DNA of 64,000 nucleotides from Melocanna baccifera (taxonomy: Eukaryota > Streptophyta > Magnoliopsida > Poales > Poaceae). This document shows positions 1-11,378 of this stretch, piece by piece (positions within the stretch are counted from its first letter, which is position 1; every line of letters begins with the position of its first letter). Where the stretch lies: the NCBI GenBank assembly GCA_036346265.1, contig CM070679.1, positions 11,525,787-11,589,786 on the forward strand, in the 5' to 3' direction. Made by a program: the position numbers and the translations under genes. A model generated the notes under the pieces. It searched no databases. It was not told where the DNA came from and was given only the letters and a program-made list of their open reading frames with translations.

Positions 1-308
1 ATCTCTTGATTCAAACCTCGTACGGTTTCAATATCACCCAATTCTAATGCCACCACAATCTGTTGAGCTTGAGCTACTCGGAGCTACTCGGACAATGGGT
101 AATCCATCTCAGGTTCCGCGCCTACCTCAGGTTCTATGCCACTGTCATCGTGTGTGTGCACTACTAGTTGCAGCTCAGTGTCGTTGGTTTGATTCCCAAT
201 CCCAACTTGGCTCTCATTAGAAATCGGTTTTGGCATCGAGGTGGAAGCTACCTTCTGCGTCTTTCCAGCTCTCTCCCATAAAGATTTTAAATTTGCAGAT
301 TTCTTCAT
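1..308 (-). pseudogene. hAT/TTF zinc-finger (ZMYM1-like) transposase fragment, internally deleted
   Basis: On the minus strand an ATG at 306-308 opens a 74-residue frame beginning MKKSANLKSLWERAGKTQK and ending in a TAG at 84-86. Short basic N-termini of this kind are usual in plant TTF-type zinc-finger proteins with a hAT dimerisation domain. After the stop the same frame reads ALELGDIETVRGLNQE up to base 1. That resembles the segment which in these proteins precedes the conserved GDTRWGSH motif in the middle of the protein. The zinc finger that should lie between them is absent, so this looks like an internally deleted copy. A 10-bp direct repeat (gagctactcg, twice, 81-100) sits at the junction. 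Family assignment is from memory of the motif and is moderate. Confidence 0.5.
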
Positions 309-1534
309 TTCGTAAAGCTCAAAGATCTACAAGGATTTACTACACGTAGAATAGAAGACATATTAAAACATAACTCAAACTGAAACTAATACTAAACTGA
401 CAATGAACAGGAAATATAACCTCATTAGTCCGAGGCAAGCTAAACTCCAGAAAGAAATTGCTCACATTTCTACAGACCAACATCAAAGATTCAAACCTTG
501 CCTTCTTCAGCTACAAATCATGCTAATTTCTGACTTTAATTCAACAGACCAACAGTAAACAAAGAATGCTAATTTGATACCCAGATGGCCAGATGTATCA
601 CTATCACAGATTTCAAGTTCAGGAATTTAAGCAAACAACCATGATCACAATTAACAACTAACAAGAATGATACCGAGAGAAAGATATCGAAGCAGAGGTA
701 GCCAGGGTTAGTCAAGAACTGAAGGTGTGGTCCGTGGTCGGGGTGGAAGTAGACGACATCGACGTCGAAGTTGCGGGCCTACGCGGCGGCGGCTCAACCG
801 GAGTAAGCTCGATGGGAGCTCGCCATCGACCGTGGAGGGAGGAGTTTGTGACAGTGGCAACCGATAGAGGGTGGCGGCGCTGTGGAATCTGGAGAGTGGA
901 GATGAGAGGATGAACCAATGAAGACGCACTAGCGAGCCGGCACTGGCTCGCAAGGGAGTACATGCAGGCGGCGTCGTGACGGTCGGTGAGCTGATGGCGC
1001 AGATCTGGAAAAGGGTGGACCAGCGGACGGGCGGAGGTGGTGATGGGATCGGGATGGCACCGAGTGGATCTGAGGGCCACGGGTGACTGGCGAGTCTGAC
1101 CCGGCCTTGCCAGTGCTGCCCGCTGGTGCCTAGTGGTGAGACCGAACTGTCGATTGACGGATTAAGGAATCAGGAATGAGGAAGAACTGAAGAAGGGAGG
1201 GCCGGAGCCGGAGGGGAAGATCAACGGCGTCGGGGAACTGAAGAAGGGAGGGCCGGAGTCGGAGGGGAAGACCGGGGGCGTTGGGGTGAACTGGGGAATC
1301 ATAGGAGAAATGGGGATGGGGAATCAGAGAAGAGCCGAGCCGAGCCGCCAGGGGAGACGCGAAAATGGGGATGGTCGGATGGGGAATGGGCTGTGCGGTT
1401 GGTGAACGCTTATGAGGCCGTGAGGGGATGGGCTCTTTGGGCTAAAATAATCTAAAAATAGTGATTTTAGCCCAACTAAGTGTATATATATATGTATTAT
1501 ACCTTATATATATTATTTTTTTGCCAAAAAATTC
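309..1534. other. Leader/promoter-like part of the hAT element, no gene
   Basis: No convincing coding frame. Bases 309-690 are AT-rich. Bases 700-1440 are GC-rich with purine-rich blocks on the plus strand, including a near-duplicate 'gaactgaagaagggagggccggag' block around 1180 and 1237. It probably represents the 5' untranslated leader and promoter of the minus-strand transposase gene. Confidence 0.35.
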
Positions 1535-1554
1535 GGGTATTCAGCTGAATACCC
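1535..1554. repeat. 20-bp perfect palindrome
   Basis: gggtattcagctgaataccc equals its own reverse complement. It lies 26 bases inside the hAT-like terminus, where subterminal palindromes are common in these elements. Confidence 0.9.
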
Positions 1555-1659
1555 TTGAATCACTGTAGATTCGCCCCCAGTGAACACTGAGTCCAGAAAC
1601 TACCAGCACAAATGCTATCAGGAGCTACGGGTGCTGCTAAGCGAATTTTGACAGCGTGC

Positions 1660-3467
1660 ATCCCAACCGCACCAGTTAGAATGCTGCCGCCACTTGCATG
1701 ACGCCGTCGCCACCGCCACATATCTCGTTGCCGAGGAGGAAGAGATCATTGGGAGCTAGATGAGCCCTATGTCTCGATCCTGTAGGCCATGGGCTTGTTG
1801 TCCTTTATGAGACTGGTTTTCATCGAACGCCAATTCACCATCAACGGTAGCCTTCTCACGACACTAGTGGACAAGTAGAGACTCGAGACAAACACATTCC
1901 ACTTATGCACGACGTCCAGATATACAACGAGTACCTTGAGTGGTACATACCCCAGTCACACAACAGACTCATCGTTCCTCCACTAGATTGCCCCAAACAG
2001 ATCACGCATGATGACAGTCTACAACGCTCGATCGATCATCACAACGCTTCGTGGCGGCATGACAACGTAAGACAGTTGTAATTTTTGATCATTTCATTTA
2101 CAAAATTCATACTAGTCATTACTGAACCTGTTTCGTATGTTACTTTAGTTGGAGCGGGCGTAGCGCATCGCAAGTGCGTTGGAGACCGCTCTCACTAGCC
2201 CAGATACACCATTGGCCTTGCAGAATACTTTGAAGTACATCTTAAAGCAGGCCAAAAAATAGTGGCCAACCTGAGCTGCAGTCGTTCGATGGAGCATGCT
2301 GTACATGGCAGACACCCAGTGGGGGCACCATGCTCACCCACCAGGTAATCGTAAGCTAGCGAGTTCGGCCGGCCATCGCAATCTACCGAGTTTGCTCAGT
2401 ATGGTAGTACTACCCGTCGATCATCCGTAGGCCATATCGATGAGGAGGTAACTTATGTACAAGCCTATGTTTTGTTTTCCTATTAGGCCTTACGTTTCAC
2501 TAACATCATGGCGTTCTCCCGCCGTAAGTTCGTCGTCGAGATGCATCACTTTTGACCTCCGAACCACCTACACAGACTACCGCTCCATGTTGTTCATCTT
2601 CGCTGCACATCCAGGAGGAACGAGATTCGCATTCTACATCTAGAATATTTATTGTGACTAACATTGTTTCATCTTGCATCCTCTAATTCAACATGGGGGT
2701 GACGTCGAGTCCACCAATGACGATACGGGCCTCCCAGATGCTTCTAGGGAGAGGTATAGAGCGCCAGGATTTGCAGCTTATGCAAGGCATAGCTCAGCAT
2801 TCACACCATACTCAGGGTTTGGAGACTTCGATGGTAGAGCTCCTCCAGTTTCGTTGCCATGTTGTACGGTCATGATGAGAGCCCATCCGTACCACGAGGG
2901 GTATTTCTAGAGTCCTTCGTTCAGGACATCGACGCTTATCGAACCCAGCCTGCTGTACCTTAGCCTACTGGACTACCACCGGCCACTTAACAAACAAAAT
3001 GGTCTCCATACCTCATCCGAACAGAGATGCAACCTCTGGACCGGCTGACGTACCCTACGGGATATGCTCGTACTCAACAAAAGATAAGGCCACGCGCACG
3101 AGGAGCTAGAAACGATAAGGAGATAGCAGTTGCTTAGATTGGTGAGCCATATCGCATCCTGTGAGATGCGTTTTTTGTAATATTACTTTTACTTCTACAA
3201 ATATTTGTAATGTATGAAATTCTAAAAAAAAGACAATTACTATGACCGTGTCACGATGCTACCGGGGGGGGGGGGGGACGGCATGGTAACACTGATAAAT
3301 ACGCATATGTGGGAGCGGGCAAGGAGGGACAACACAGACATAACAATATTAGCGCAGGCGAGAAAGCGCGCGAGGAGGGACAACACCGACAGAGTGATAA
3401 TTGTGCAGAGGACATAATGGGAAAGAAAAGATAGCAGCAATGTACCGATATATGTGCGAAGGACAGA
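1660..3467 (+). pseudogene. Plant-mobile-domain (PMD) transposon gene, copy 1, decayed
   Basis: Broken frames on the plus strand contain pieces typical of PMD proteins of grass transposons. Around 1860-1910 a frame reads DK*RLETNTFHL, where the family has an RPETHTFHL-like start. Around 1925-1960 it reads EYLEWYIPQSHNR, and around 2160-2260 it reads ETALTSPDTPLALQNTL followed by KQAKK. A proline/serine-rich C-terminal part with FTPYSGFGDFDG lies at 2695-2845, and a tail ending near 3100 contains TYPTGYAR. Many stops and frameshifts are present. The tail is repeated at 13806-14697 and, inverted, at 28975-29890. Bases 1633-1690 also match, inverted, 41835-41890. The copy is cut at 3467 by insertion of an LTR retrotransposon. 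Product names such as 'phosphatase 7 long form' in databases refer to the same domain. Confidence 0.5.
3264..3277. repeat. Poly-G tract (14 G)
   Basis: Fourteen consecutive G on the plus strand inside the PMD transposon tail. The corresponding positions in the two other copies do not have this tract. Confidence 0.85.
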
Positions 3468-6400
3468 TGTAACATCCCAAAATTGTATTCACCTTTTTAA
3501 GTGATTTATTGGATTTTATTTGGATTTCTTGATTTTATTTCAAGCCTTGAAGTGAGAAAATTTAATTTTCTATTTTATAAAGGTCAAAATAAATGTATTG
3601 CAATTTTTCTAAGTCATTTATGTATTTATAATAATTTTTAGAAATTTCTAGAAATTAAAAACTCCCTTTTTAAAGTTAAATCGTGTTTTTATAAAATCTA
3701 AAAACTAAAATAAGTTATAAATATTTTTATTAAGTCTAGAAAGGTTCCAGATGATTCTTTGAATTTTTTGAAATTTTTGAAATTTATTTAGTATTTATCT
3801 GAGCTTTTTAAAGCTTCCTAAGCTTTTCTGAAAAATCTAGAAAAAGATTTAAACCCTAAAACCCTTCGTGCTGACGCGTGGCGCCCTCGGGTTTAATCTC
3901 CGCCCGCTAGATCAAATCCCAGCCGTCCGTCCTCACTTAAACCCTCTTCCCCGCCTTCCTTCTCTCTCTGGGCGACAAGTGTCGCGCATCGGGCCAATCC
4001 AGCCCTGCCCGATCTAATCTCTGCCACTCCTTACCGCTTACCTCTTCGCCTCTTCCTTGAACGGTCTTGATTCAATCTCAGTCACCCGATCAAATCTCGG
4101 CCGCATCTCTTCACTTACCCCTTCGCTTAATATCCAATGGCCCCGATCTGATCTCAGTTGACCGAACTCATCTCGACCCTTTGCTTTCACTTACCGGTTC
4201 ACTCAAGATCAAACGACCGCTCTCTCCCCCATTGCCACATGTCAGAAATCCAAGCTATCGCCTCCCCCTTTCCTTCTCTTCTCTCTCACCACCGGTGGGG
4301 CCCGCTTGTCAAACCCGTCATCTCTGCCGCATCTTCCTCTTCGCGCTCCCGTCGTTGCCACCATTAACGCCGAAACCGAAGATCTCAAATCATCGGTTTC
4401 CTTCCATTTCTTTTCCCCACGCTAATGCACTTTAAATCGCCCGTTACCGCCGCACTCAATCCAACGGTTTCCTTTCCCTTTAAACCTCATTCAAGCCGTT
4501 GCATTGAACTCCTCCGCCCGTTTCACTCCGGTGATGACGCCCCCGACCGTTACTCCTCCCCCGACCTATATAAACCTTCCTCGAGCATCCCCTCAACTTG
4601 CCGCTCCCATTCCCCCCTCCAATTCCACTCGGCCTCATCCATAGCGTCGCTGCCCCGTGCGTCCTCTCCCTTTCTCGCTGAAGTAGCTTCGACGAGCAAT
4701 CGCCACCGCCTCAGGCCTCCTCGCGCCTCGCCGATCTCACCTACACCTTCCCCATGCTGCGGCGATCATCGGCCACCCCTGCTCTGAGCATTTGCATCAC
4801 TGGAGCGTCCCCGCCGCCGTGACCTCCCTCCGACCGTCGCTTTTCACCGCCGCCCGCCCTCTCCGGCCATCCTCAGGATCCGCGCAAGGTACCGGATGAC
4901 TCCCCTCATTCCCCTCTTGCGTTTGCGCCACTCGGTTGGCGCCACCACCCGCTCGGTTGCCAGCGACCCTAGGTCCCCATGCCGCCGCCACCGTCGGCCA
5001 TGCCACGTCAGTAGATTGCGCCCACGTGGAAGCTGACGTGCGTGCCGCACGGCTGCCACGTCCACCCCAAACCTGCCACGCCAGCGCCACACCGCATCCC
5101 CGTCAACCCGCCCGCCACCTCAGCCCCTTCCAGATCCATGGACCCAGTCCACTGTGCACCGGGCCCATTTGTCAGTATCTTAGCCGATTATTAAATTGCC
5201 AGGGCTCACATCATGCTGACGTCACAAGCCCGAATTTCCAGTTTAAAATAATTCGGCTGAAATCTAATTATTGTGCTGACGTCATAATCTTATATTTCCT
5301 TCAGAAAAATAATTCATGCTGACTTCATAAATGCTTTTCAGTATAAAAATAATTCCAAAAAATGACTCTTTTTCTTGTATTTAAAACTTTCGGGAGCCAT
5401 AACTTCTTAATTTTAACTCTGATTTGACACGTTCAAATTTCTAAAATTTTTTAAAATCATGAACTATCCATTTATGTAATTATTTTTAATTTTTGAATTT
5501 TTTTGAATTTTGTTTTTGAATTCTTTTGCTTGGCTCTTCGCGATTAGATTTTGACGATTCGGGAGAGTACGACTTCGACGATTCGCAGCAAGATTTCGAG
5601 CAAGGTAAGTTACACCCTTGACCATATTGTTTCTATTATTTTAAAATTATTTATGTTGTTTTACTGTATATGCATACGTAATTTTATTCAATTGTAATTT
5701 AAAGACGGTTTGAACTTTAGTTATACCTAAGTTCCATTGTCTATGGCCAAATTTGGACTTCGTCATCACATGGCTTGTCGTCTAGATAAAAACTAGTTGT
5801 TACTATAGTATTAACTAGAAAACTTTAGTAAATTGCTTAGCTATGCTTAGAAGAATTTAGGCGGGATCACTGGTTCACATAAAATGATGATTCTTAAAAA
5901 TGCATTCTTGACTTCGGTGAGTCAAGGATAGTTTATGAAATAGTTTAAAAATAAAAATAGAAAACTTTGGTTTGGACTTAGGCTATTGGTTAGGTGGTGA
6001 GGTACCGGCATGCTACGTGTTTGGTGACACGCAGTTGATTGTCGAGCACGTGGGTATGTGGTTGAGCCTAAGTCAAGTTACGGACCGTTTCTGTGAACTA
6101 TTTTACAAACTCACCTCGTACTACCACAATTCCGATATGGGACAAACCTAGCTAAGTAATTTGTAACATTCCAAACATAGATACGCTATAGGCTGAATAT
6201 GAGCGTGGCGTAGGCCGCGAGAAGTCTCACATGGCACAAGAGGGGGCTTCAACTCGTGGATTCGAGTGTGGTGAAACATTAGTGGCGGCGTGACTATTTT
6301 GGCTATGAAGCATTGTAACGACCTTGTTGTGAACTCCTCGCCGCACACCTAAGACAATGTGTTAATCGCGTGGCTCAAGTGGGAGAACACGTCTTGTGGG

Positions 6401-7101
6401 TAAAGTTGTACACCTCTGCAGAGTTTTTAATCTATCCTGGATAGCTGTGTCCATAGTCATGGACATGCTGAGTAGAGTTTTCACAGATTAGAGTTGGTTT
6501 TCATAATACTTGGTTTATGGACAAACAACAATAGTTTTGATGGTCCGGGTGGGATGCCTGTGGTTAGATTAGTATAGGTTGGAGCCTACGCTAACGATAA
6601 TTCTTTGTTAAAATATTGTTTATTAGGATGTATTAAAAATTCAGCTTTTGTACTTATATTTTTATTTAAATTCAGTATCGCTTTCCGCACAAATAACCAT
6701 ATTAAGCCTTCCTTTGAATTTCCCTATGCATACATTCATTCTGTTATATTCCCTGGTGTAACTTGTGGAGTACTTTAAAGTGCTCACCTTGCTTAAATCT
6801 ATTGCCAGAGTTCAACTCCGATGACTTCGGTGAGGATTTCGACGAGTAGGCTGTGTCTTACAGTCATTCGCTTGTGGGTAGGCAGGATGGGCTGATCTTC
6901 CATTTATTTCTGCATTTTTTATTTCAGTTGGCCATGGGCCTTTTATTGTAAAACTTGGCCAAAGGCCCATACCTTTGCTTAATAATATTTTATGGTTGTT
7001 ATGAATGATATGTATCGCTGTTGACCCTGTGTACACTAGCGTTTCCTGGGATAGTGCGATTTACACAAAGGGACTTGGAGTTGTTGTTTCGGGTCCCGAC
7101 A
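3468..7101 (+). repeat. 5' LTR (3634 bp) of the Tekay-like element
   Basis: Starts TGTAACATCCCAAAATTG and ends GGGTCCCGACA, four bases before the primer-binding site. Its first about 300 bases recur at 11379-11683 (3' LTR). Parts of the LTR body recur, diverged, at 15750-18860, 21180-23167, 23168-25617 and 48051-50397. A C-rich leader follows the TATA box at 4567. The segment 5550-5620 (acttcgacgattcgcagcaag, then a splice-like gcaaggtaagtta) is conserved among all these LTRs. Confidence 0.9.
4567..4574 (+). promoter_or_regulatory. TATA box of the LTR
   Basis: TATATAAA in a GC-rich context (cgacctatataaaccttcc), 1.1 kb into the LTR and followed by a C-rich transcribed leader. The related LTR at 15.8 kb has TATAAAA in the same setting. 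Confidence 0.55.
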
Positions 7102-7105
7102 GAGA

Positions 7106-7117
7106 TGGTATCAGAGC
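7106..7117 (+). other. Primer-binding site for initiator tRNA-Met
   Basis: TGGTATCAGAGC is complementary to the 3' end of plant initiator methionine tRNA and lies 4 bases after the end of the 5' LTR, as expected for a Ty3/gypsy element. Confidence 0.85.
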
Positions 7118-7271
7118 CTTAATGACCCTAAGACGCGACCATAGATAGAATGAACCAACTCTAAGGACATATTTTTATAAATAGATATATTTTCAAAATA
7201 CTCTCCCCCACTTAACTATGTTCTTATGCCAAAAATTGTTTACTGACTTTCCTTCCTTTTCAAAATTTTAG

Positions 7272-7849
7272 ATGGCCGAGCATCCTAGCCGAGCCTCCCA
7301 TGGAACCCTCGTTGGACATTTAGCGGATTGCCTTTATAGCCTTATGCGAGAGTTGAACTTCCGACCTCATCCCCTTTACCAGGGATACTTAGGCCAGTAT
7401 AGAGATCAAGAGGGTTGGAGGGTTGAAGTGAGGATCTTCGCTAACTTTGGAGATGAAGCAGCTGTCCACACCTTCGACGCCCCCTACCACGAGAAACTTT
7501 TCTAGCCGGTGTCCAAGATGCAGCTCTCGAAGCCATTCGCCAACTGAGGGACATCTACGCACTGGAACTTCAACGCACCACGTTTCGCTACTACCCCATG
7601 AAGATTCCCGTCAGTTCCGTCAACAACTTCTTTCCCACGGAGTACGAGAACAACCCTCGGCTCGTTCAGCAGGTGCGGTTCACTAAGTCCTTGGACTATG
7701 CGTATCAAACCACCTTGGACGAGTTGAACGCCACGGCACGAAAATTCCGTGCAGTGGAGGAAGAGCTAGCCAATTATCGTGCCGCGGATAAGGATTCCAC
7801 TACCTCAGAACCACCCCCGAAGAAGCTTAAGCGTAGCACCAGTGTTTAG
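7272..7849 (+). pseudogene. Extra ORF upstream of gag (orf0-like)
   Basis: ATG at 7272 opens MAEHPSRASHGTLVGHLADC and runs to a stop at 7503. A one-step frame change near 7500 then continues as AGVQDAALEAIRQLRDIYAL and runs to the stop at 7849, giving roughly 190 residues in all. The C-terminus is lysine-rich (PPPKKLKRSTSV), which could be a nuclear localisation signal. It lies between the primer site and gag and is not part of gag. Extra ORFs at this position are known in Tekay/Del-type rice elements (RIRE3/RIRE8 group). Their function is unknown to me. Here it is broken by the frameshift. Confidence 0.6.
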
Positions 7850-8056
7850 GAGTCATAGTTTTAAGTCATAAAAATGTTACTTGGGAGCTGTAGTCCTTTG
7901 TTAACACCCGCAAGATTATAATAATTCAATAAAGATGTTTTATTGGCTCTTAATTGTTGTTTTCGTTGCTTTCTGTGTGCTTGGTTGTGGGAATGTTACG
8001 AGAAACCCCTCCTTCTAGTTCTCTCTCTTTACTCTAAGTCTGGAAGATTTCGGCAG

Positions 8057-8860
8057 ATGGTGAACACAAGGAGGAACAACCATGACAACGCCAACTTCGT
8101 AGCTCAAGAAAGTCAGTCTACTCCCATCCCTCCACCTCCGCCAGCAGCAGGACCAGACTGGGCACAACTGATGGCGAACCAGAATCAACTAATCCAACTA
8201 CTTGCCCAGACCATCAACAACTCAGCTCAAGCTCCTCCCAACATGTTGTTAATGTTTCTGAGGATCAAGCCTCCAACCTTTGCAAGCAGCTCAGAGCCCA
8301 TGGACGCCGATGATTGGCTTAGGGCAATTGGGAAGAAACTGGACATCCTGCAGTGCATCGATCAGGAGCGAGTCTTATTTGCTTCTCACCAGCTGAACGG
8401 ACCTGCTTTCAAGTGGTGGGATACTTTCACTGCCTCTCATCCCAACCCCTAGGTGGTGACCTGGAATGAGTTCGTGCAGAGCTTTCGCAAGGCTCACATC
8501 CCTACCGGCACCATCACTATGAAGAAAAAGGAGTTTTGAGCACTTCATCAAGGAAGCCGCACAGTGAATGAATACCTGCAGAAGTTCAACTAACTGGCAC
8601 GTTATGCGCTAGAAGACGTGGCTACCGATGAAGCCAAGCAAGAAAGATTTTTGGAAGGCTTAAATGATAGCATTTCTGTGCAGCTGATCTCAGACGACTA
8701 TGCTGATTTCCACCAGCTGGTCAGCAAGGCCATTCGTTGGGAGGGCAAGCATGTGGAAATGGAGAACAGAAAAAGGAGGATGACCGATCAGAAGGTTAAC
8801 CCTGGAGGTTTTCCTAAGCCTCGCAACACCCCTCCGCATGTGAACAAGTTCAGGCCGTAA
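8057..8860 (+). pseudogene. gag: gag capsid fragment of the Tekay-like element
   Basis: Starts at ATG 8057 (MVNTRRNNHDN), a typical chromovirus gag start. A proline stretch is followed by the retrotransposon gag core: PMDADDWLRAIGKKLDIL, LNGPAFKWWDTF, then, past a TAG at 8450-8452, WNEFVQSFRKAHIP. Later stops lie near 8537 and 8590. After LARYALEDVATDEAKQERFL and a basic stretch the frame ends at 8858-8860. The CCHC zinc knuckle that should follow is absent because the sequence jumps directly into reverse transcriptase at about 8905. The protein would form the nucleocapsid/particle; this copy cannot. Confidence 0.8.
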
Positions 8861-8904
8861 AGCAGCAACTTCAAGCTGCAGTCGGGCAAGCTCAAGCTAG
8901 CAGT

Positions 8905-9786
8905 TATGGACATTACGAGTTCACTATTATGTCTTTTGGACTGACCAATGCACCCGCCTATTTCATGAGCATGATGAACAGTGTATTCATGGAATACTTG
9001 GACAAGTTTGTGGAGATTTTCATCAATGACATTCTCATCTACTCCAAGAGTGAAAAAGAGCATGAGCAGCATCTCCGAATAACCCTAGAAAAGCTTTGGG
9101 AGCATCAGTGTAAATATGAATTTTGGCTAAAGGAAGTTACTTTCTTAGGGCACATTGTGATAGCAGAAGGAATCGCTGTAGACCCTTCCAAAATAGAAGC
9201 AGTGATAGTGTGGAAGCAACCCAAGTTAGTAACGGAAGTTAAAAGCTTTCTTGGACTCGCGGGATATTACCGCCGGTTCATAGCTGGATTCTCAGAGTTA
9301 GCCAAGCCAATGATTCAGTTGTTAAGGAAGGAAAAGAAGTTCGAATGGACGAAGGCCTGTGAAGAAAATTTCCAAGCTCTTAAGAAAAGACTAGTCTCAG
9401 CACCCATGCTTGTTTTGTCGGATGTGCATAAAGACTTCGAGGTCTTCTGTGATGTCTCCCGTCGTGGCTTAGGCTGTGTCTTGATGCAAGAAGGCAAAGT
9501 GGTAGCCTACGCGTCGCGCCAGGTAAGACCCCATGAGTGTAATTATCCTACCGATCATGACTTGAAGTTAGCAGCTGTAGTGCATGCTTTAAAGATCTGG
9601 TGCCACTATCTTATCGGTAACCGTTGTGAAGTATACATGGACCATAAGAGTCTGAAGTACATTTTCACTCAAGCAGAACTCAACCTGAGGTAGCGCAGAT
9701 GGTTAGAATTGATCAAGGATTATGACATCAAGATTCACTACCATCCAGAAAAAGCAAATGTTGTGGTTGATGCTTTGAGCAGGAAG
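8905..9786 (+). pseudogene. pol: Reverse transcriptase (C-terminal half) and RNase H
   Basis: Coding resumes abruptly at YGHYEF, inside the RT palm, and continues SFGLTNAPAYFMSMMN. The protease and the first half of RT are missing, an internal deletion joined to truncated gag. The catalytic box reads FINDILIYS, so the first aspartate of the usual pair (FxDDILIYS) is asparagine and RT would be inactive even without the deletion. RNase H follows: EVFCDVSRRGLGCVLMQ, YMDHKSLKYIF, and after a TAG at 9691-9693, VVVDALSRK. The order with integrase downstream is Ty3/gypsy. Confidence 0.85.
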
Positions 9787-10767
9787 TCCTATGCAAATGT
9801 GGTTTTATCGGAGGAAGACCAGACCCGACTTCAGGAGGGAGTCGCCCATCTAAGTCTAAATCCGATAAATCGAAGTGTTCTCACAGCATTGGAAATTCAA
9901 CCAACCTTGCCCGATCAGATTACGGAAGCTCAGAAAGTTGACGAGGATATTCAAGAAATAAGAAAGAATATGAGAAGAGGCAAAACACCAGAATTTAGTG
10001 AAGATGAGCATGGTACTGTCTGGTTTGAGAACCGCATTTGTGTGCCAAATAATCAGAAAATCAAAAATCTGATCCTCAAAGAAGCCCATGAGACTCCATA
10101 CTCAATTCACCTAGGTCGTACCAAGATGTACCGGGACTTGAGGGAAAGATACTGGTGGGTTAGTATGAAAAGAGAAATAGCAGAGTTTGTTGAAGTTTGT
10201 GACACCTATTAGAGAGTTAAAGCAGAACATCAGAGGCCCACTGGACTTTTGCAGCCATTGCCAGTACCTAATTGGAAGTGGAAAGAAATTGGTATGGATT
10301 TCATAACCGGACTTTCAAGGACTCAATCGGGTTATGATTCGATTTGGGTAGTCATTGGCTGGTTGACAAAAGTGGCTCACTTCATACCAGTCAAGACCAC
10401 TTACTCCGGAAGTAAATTGGCTGAGTTGTACATGTCTCGAATTGTGTGCCTACATGAAGTTCCCAAGAAGATAGTATCAGATCGAGGCAGTCAGTTTACT
10501 TCTCGATTTTGGCAGAAGCTGCATGAAGAGTTAGGGAGTAAGTTTAGCTTCAGTACAGCCTACCATCCTCAGACAGATGATCAAACAGAAAGAGTAAATC
10601 AAGTACTCGAGGATATGTTAAGAGCTTGTACTCTAAATTTTGGAAATAGTTGGGACCACTCATTGCCCTATGCTGAATTCTCGTATAATAATAGCTACCA
10701 AGTCAGTTTACAGATAGCACCTTCCGAAGCCTTGTATGGCAAAAAGTGCAGGACACCTTTGCTTTGA
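9787..10767 (+). pseudogene. pol: Integrase zinc-binding and catalytic core
   Basis: The HHCC zinc region is visible as EAHETPYSIHLG...YWWVSMKREIAEFVEVCDTY. The last cysteine of CxxC is tyrosine and is followed by TAG (10210-10212), breaking the frame. The catalytic core follows in the same frame. Its D, D and E are present in GMDFITGL, VSDRGSQFTSRFW and TERVNQVLEDMLR. The frame ends at 10765 (CRTPLL*) and a shift leads to the C-terminal part. It inserts the element cDNA; inactive here. Confidence 0.85.
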
Positions 10768-10883
10768 GAACAACAAGGAGAACCTTAGGAAGCTGGCCAA
10801 ACCTACTTCAAGACGCCGAAGATAAAGTGAGAAAGATCAAGAACAAACTGAAGATAGCCCAATCTCGACAGAAGAGCTATGCG

Positions 10884-11345
10884 GACAACCGTTGACGAGA
10901 CTTGACTTTCGAGGTCGGGGACTACATCTATCTCAGAGTGTCCCCGCTCAGAGGAGTCAAGAGGTTTCAGGTCAGAGGAAAACTCGTACCAAGATATGTG
11001 GGACCTTTCAAAATCCTGAGTCACCAAGTAGAAGTTGCATATCAGTTAGAGTTGCCACCAAGCATGTCAGGAGTGCACAATATCTTCCATGTCTCCCAGC
11101 TAAAGAAGTGCCTCCGAGTACCCACAGAGCAAGCCACGTTGGAAACCTTGGATTTTCAGGAAGACCTCACCTATCAAGAGCAACCGATCAAGATCCTCGA
11201 GACAGCAGAGCGACAGACCAGAAGGAAGACCATCAGATTCTACAAAGTTCAGTAGAGCAACGACACTGAAGACAAAGCCACTTGGGAGTGAGAAGAAGAC
11301 CTGAATACCAGCCATCTCCATCTCTTTTGCTAGCCAGTTCAAATC
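10884..11345 (+). pseudogene. pol: Integrase GPF/Y module and chromodomain
   Basis: From 10902 the frame reads MTFEVGDYIYLRVSPLRG, then YVGPFKILSHQVEVAYQLEL (the GPF/Y module) and GVHNIFHVSQLKKC. A chromodomain-like segment follows: EQPIKILETAERQTRRK, IRFYKVQ, a TAG at 11253-11255, then DKATWE, a stop and EEDLNTSHLHLF. Chromodomains at this position define chromoviruses and can direct insertion to marked chromatin. Stops show decay. Confidence 0.75.
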
Positions 11346-11364
11346 TCGAGGGTGAGATTTCTTT

Positions 11365-11377
11365 TAAGGGGGTAGGT
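11365..11377 (+). other. Polypurine tract
   Basis: 'aagggggtagg' lies directly before the 3' LTR start at 11379, in the position of the plus-strand primer. Confidence 0.7.
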
Positions 11378-11378
11378 T

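Larger units (their letters stand above)
1..1580 (-). mobile_element. hAT-type element, right end (continues off window)
   Basis: The plus-strand end at about 1566-1580, read on the minus strand, starts CTGGGGGCGAATCTACAGTG. This resembles the CAGGGGCGGA-type terminal repeats of grass hAT elements, two of which occur at 51122 and 51476. Inside it lies a 20-bp perfect palindrome (1535-1554), then an AT-rich stretch, a GC-rich 5' leader (700-1440) and the start of a TTF/MYM-type transposase gene on the minus strand. The other end and the target duplication are outside the window. Assignment rests on the terminus and the coding remnant together. Confidence 0.5.

Noticed and set aside
4067..5322. 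Several open frames in the C-rich part of the LTR
   Set aside because: They follow the TATA box in the LTR leader, are serine/proline-rich by composition, and are not conserved in the related LTRs.
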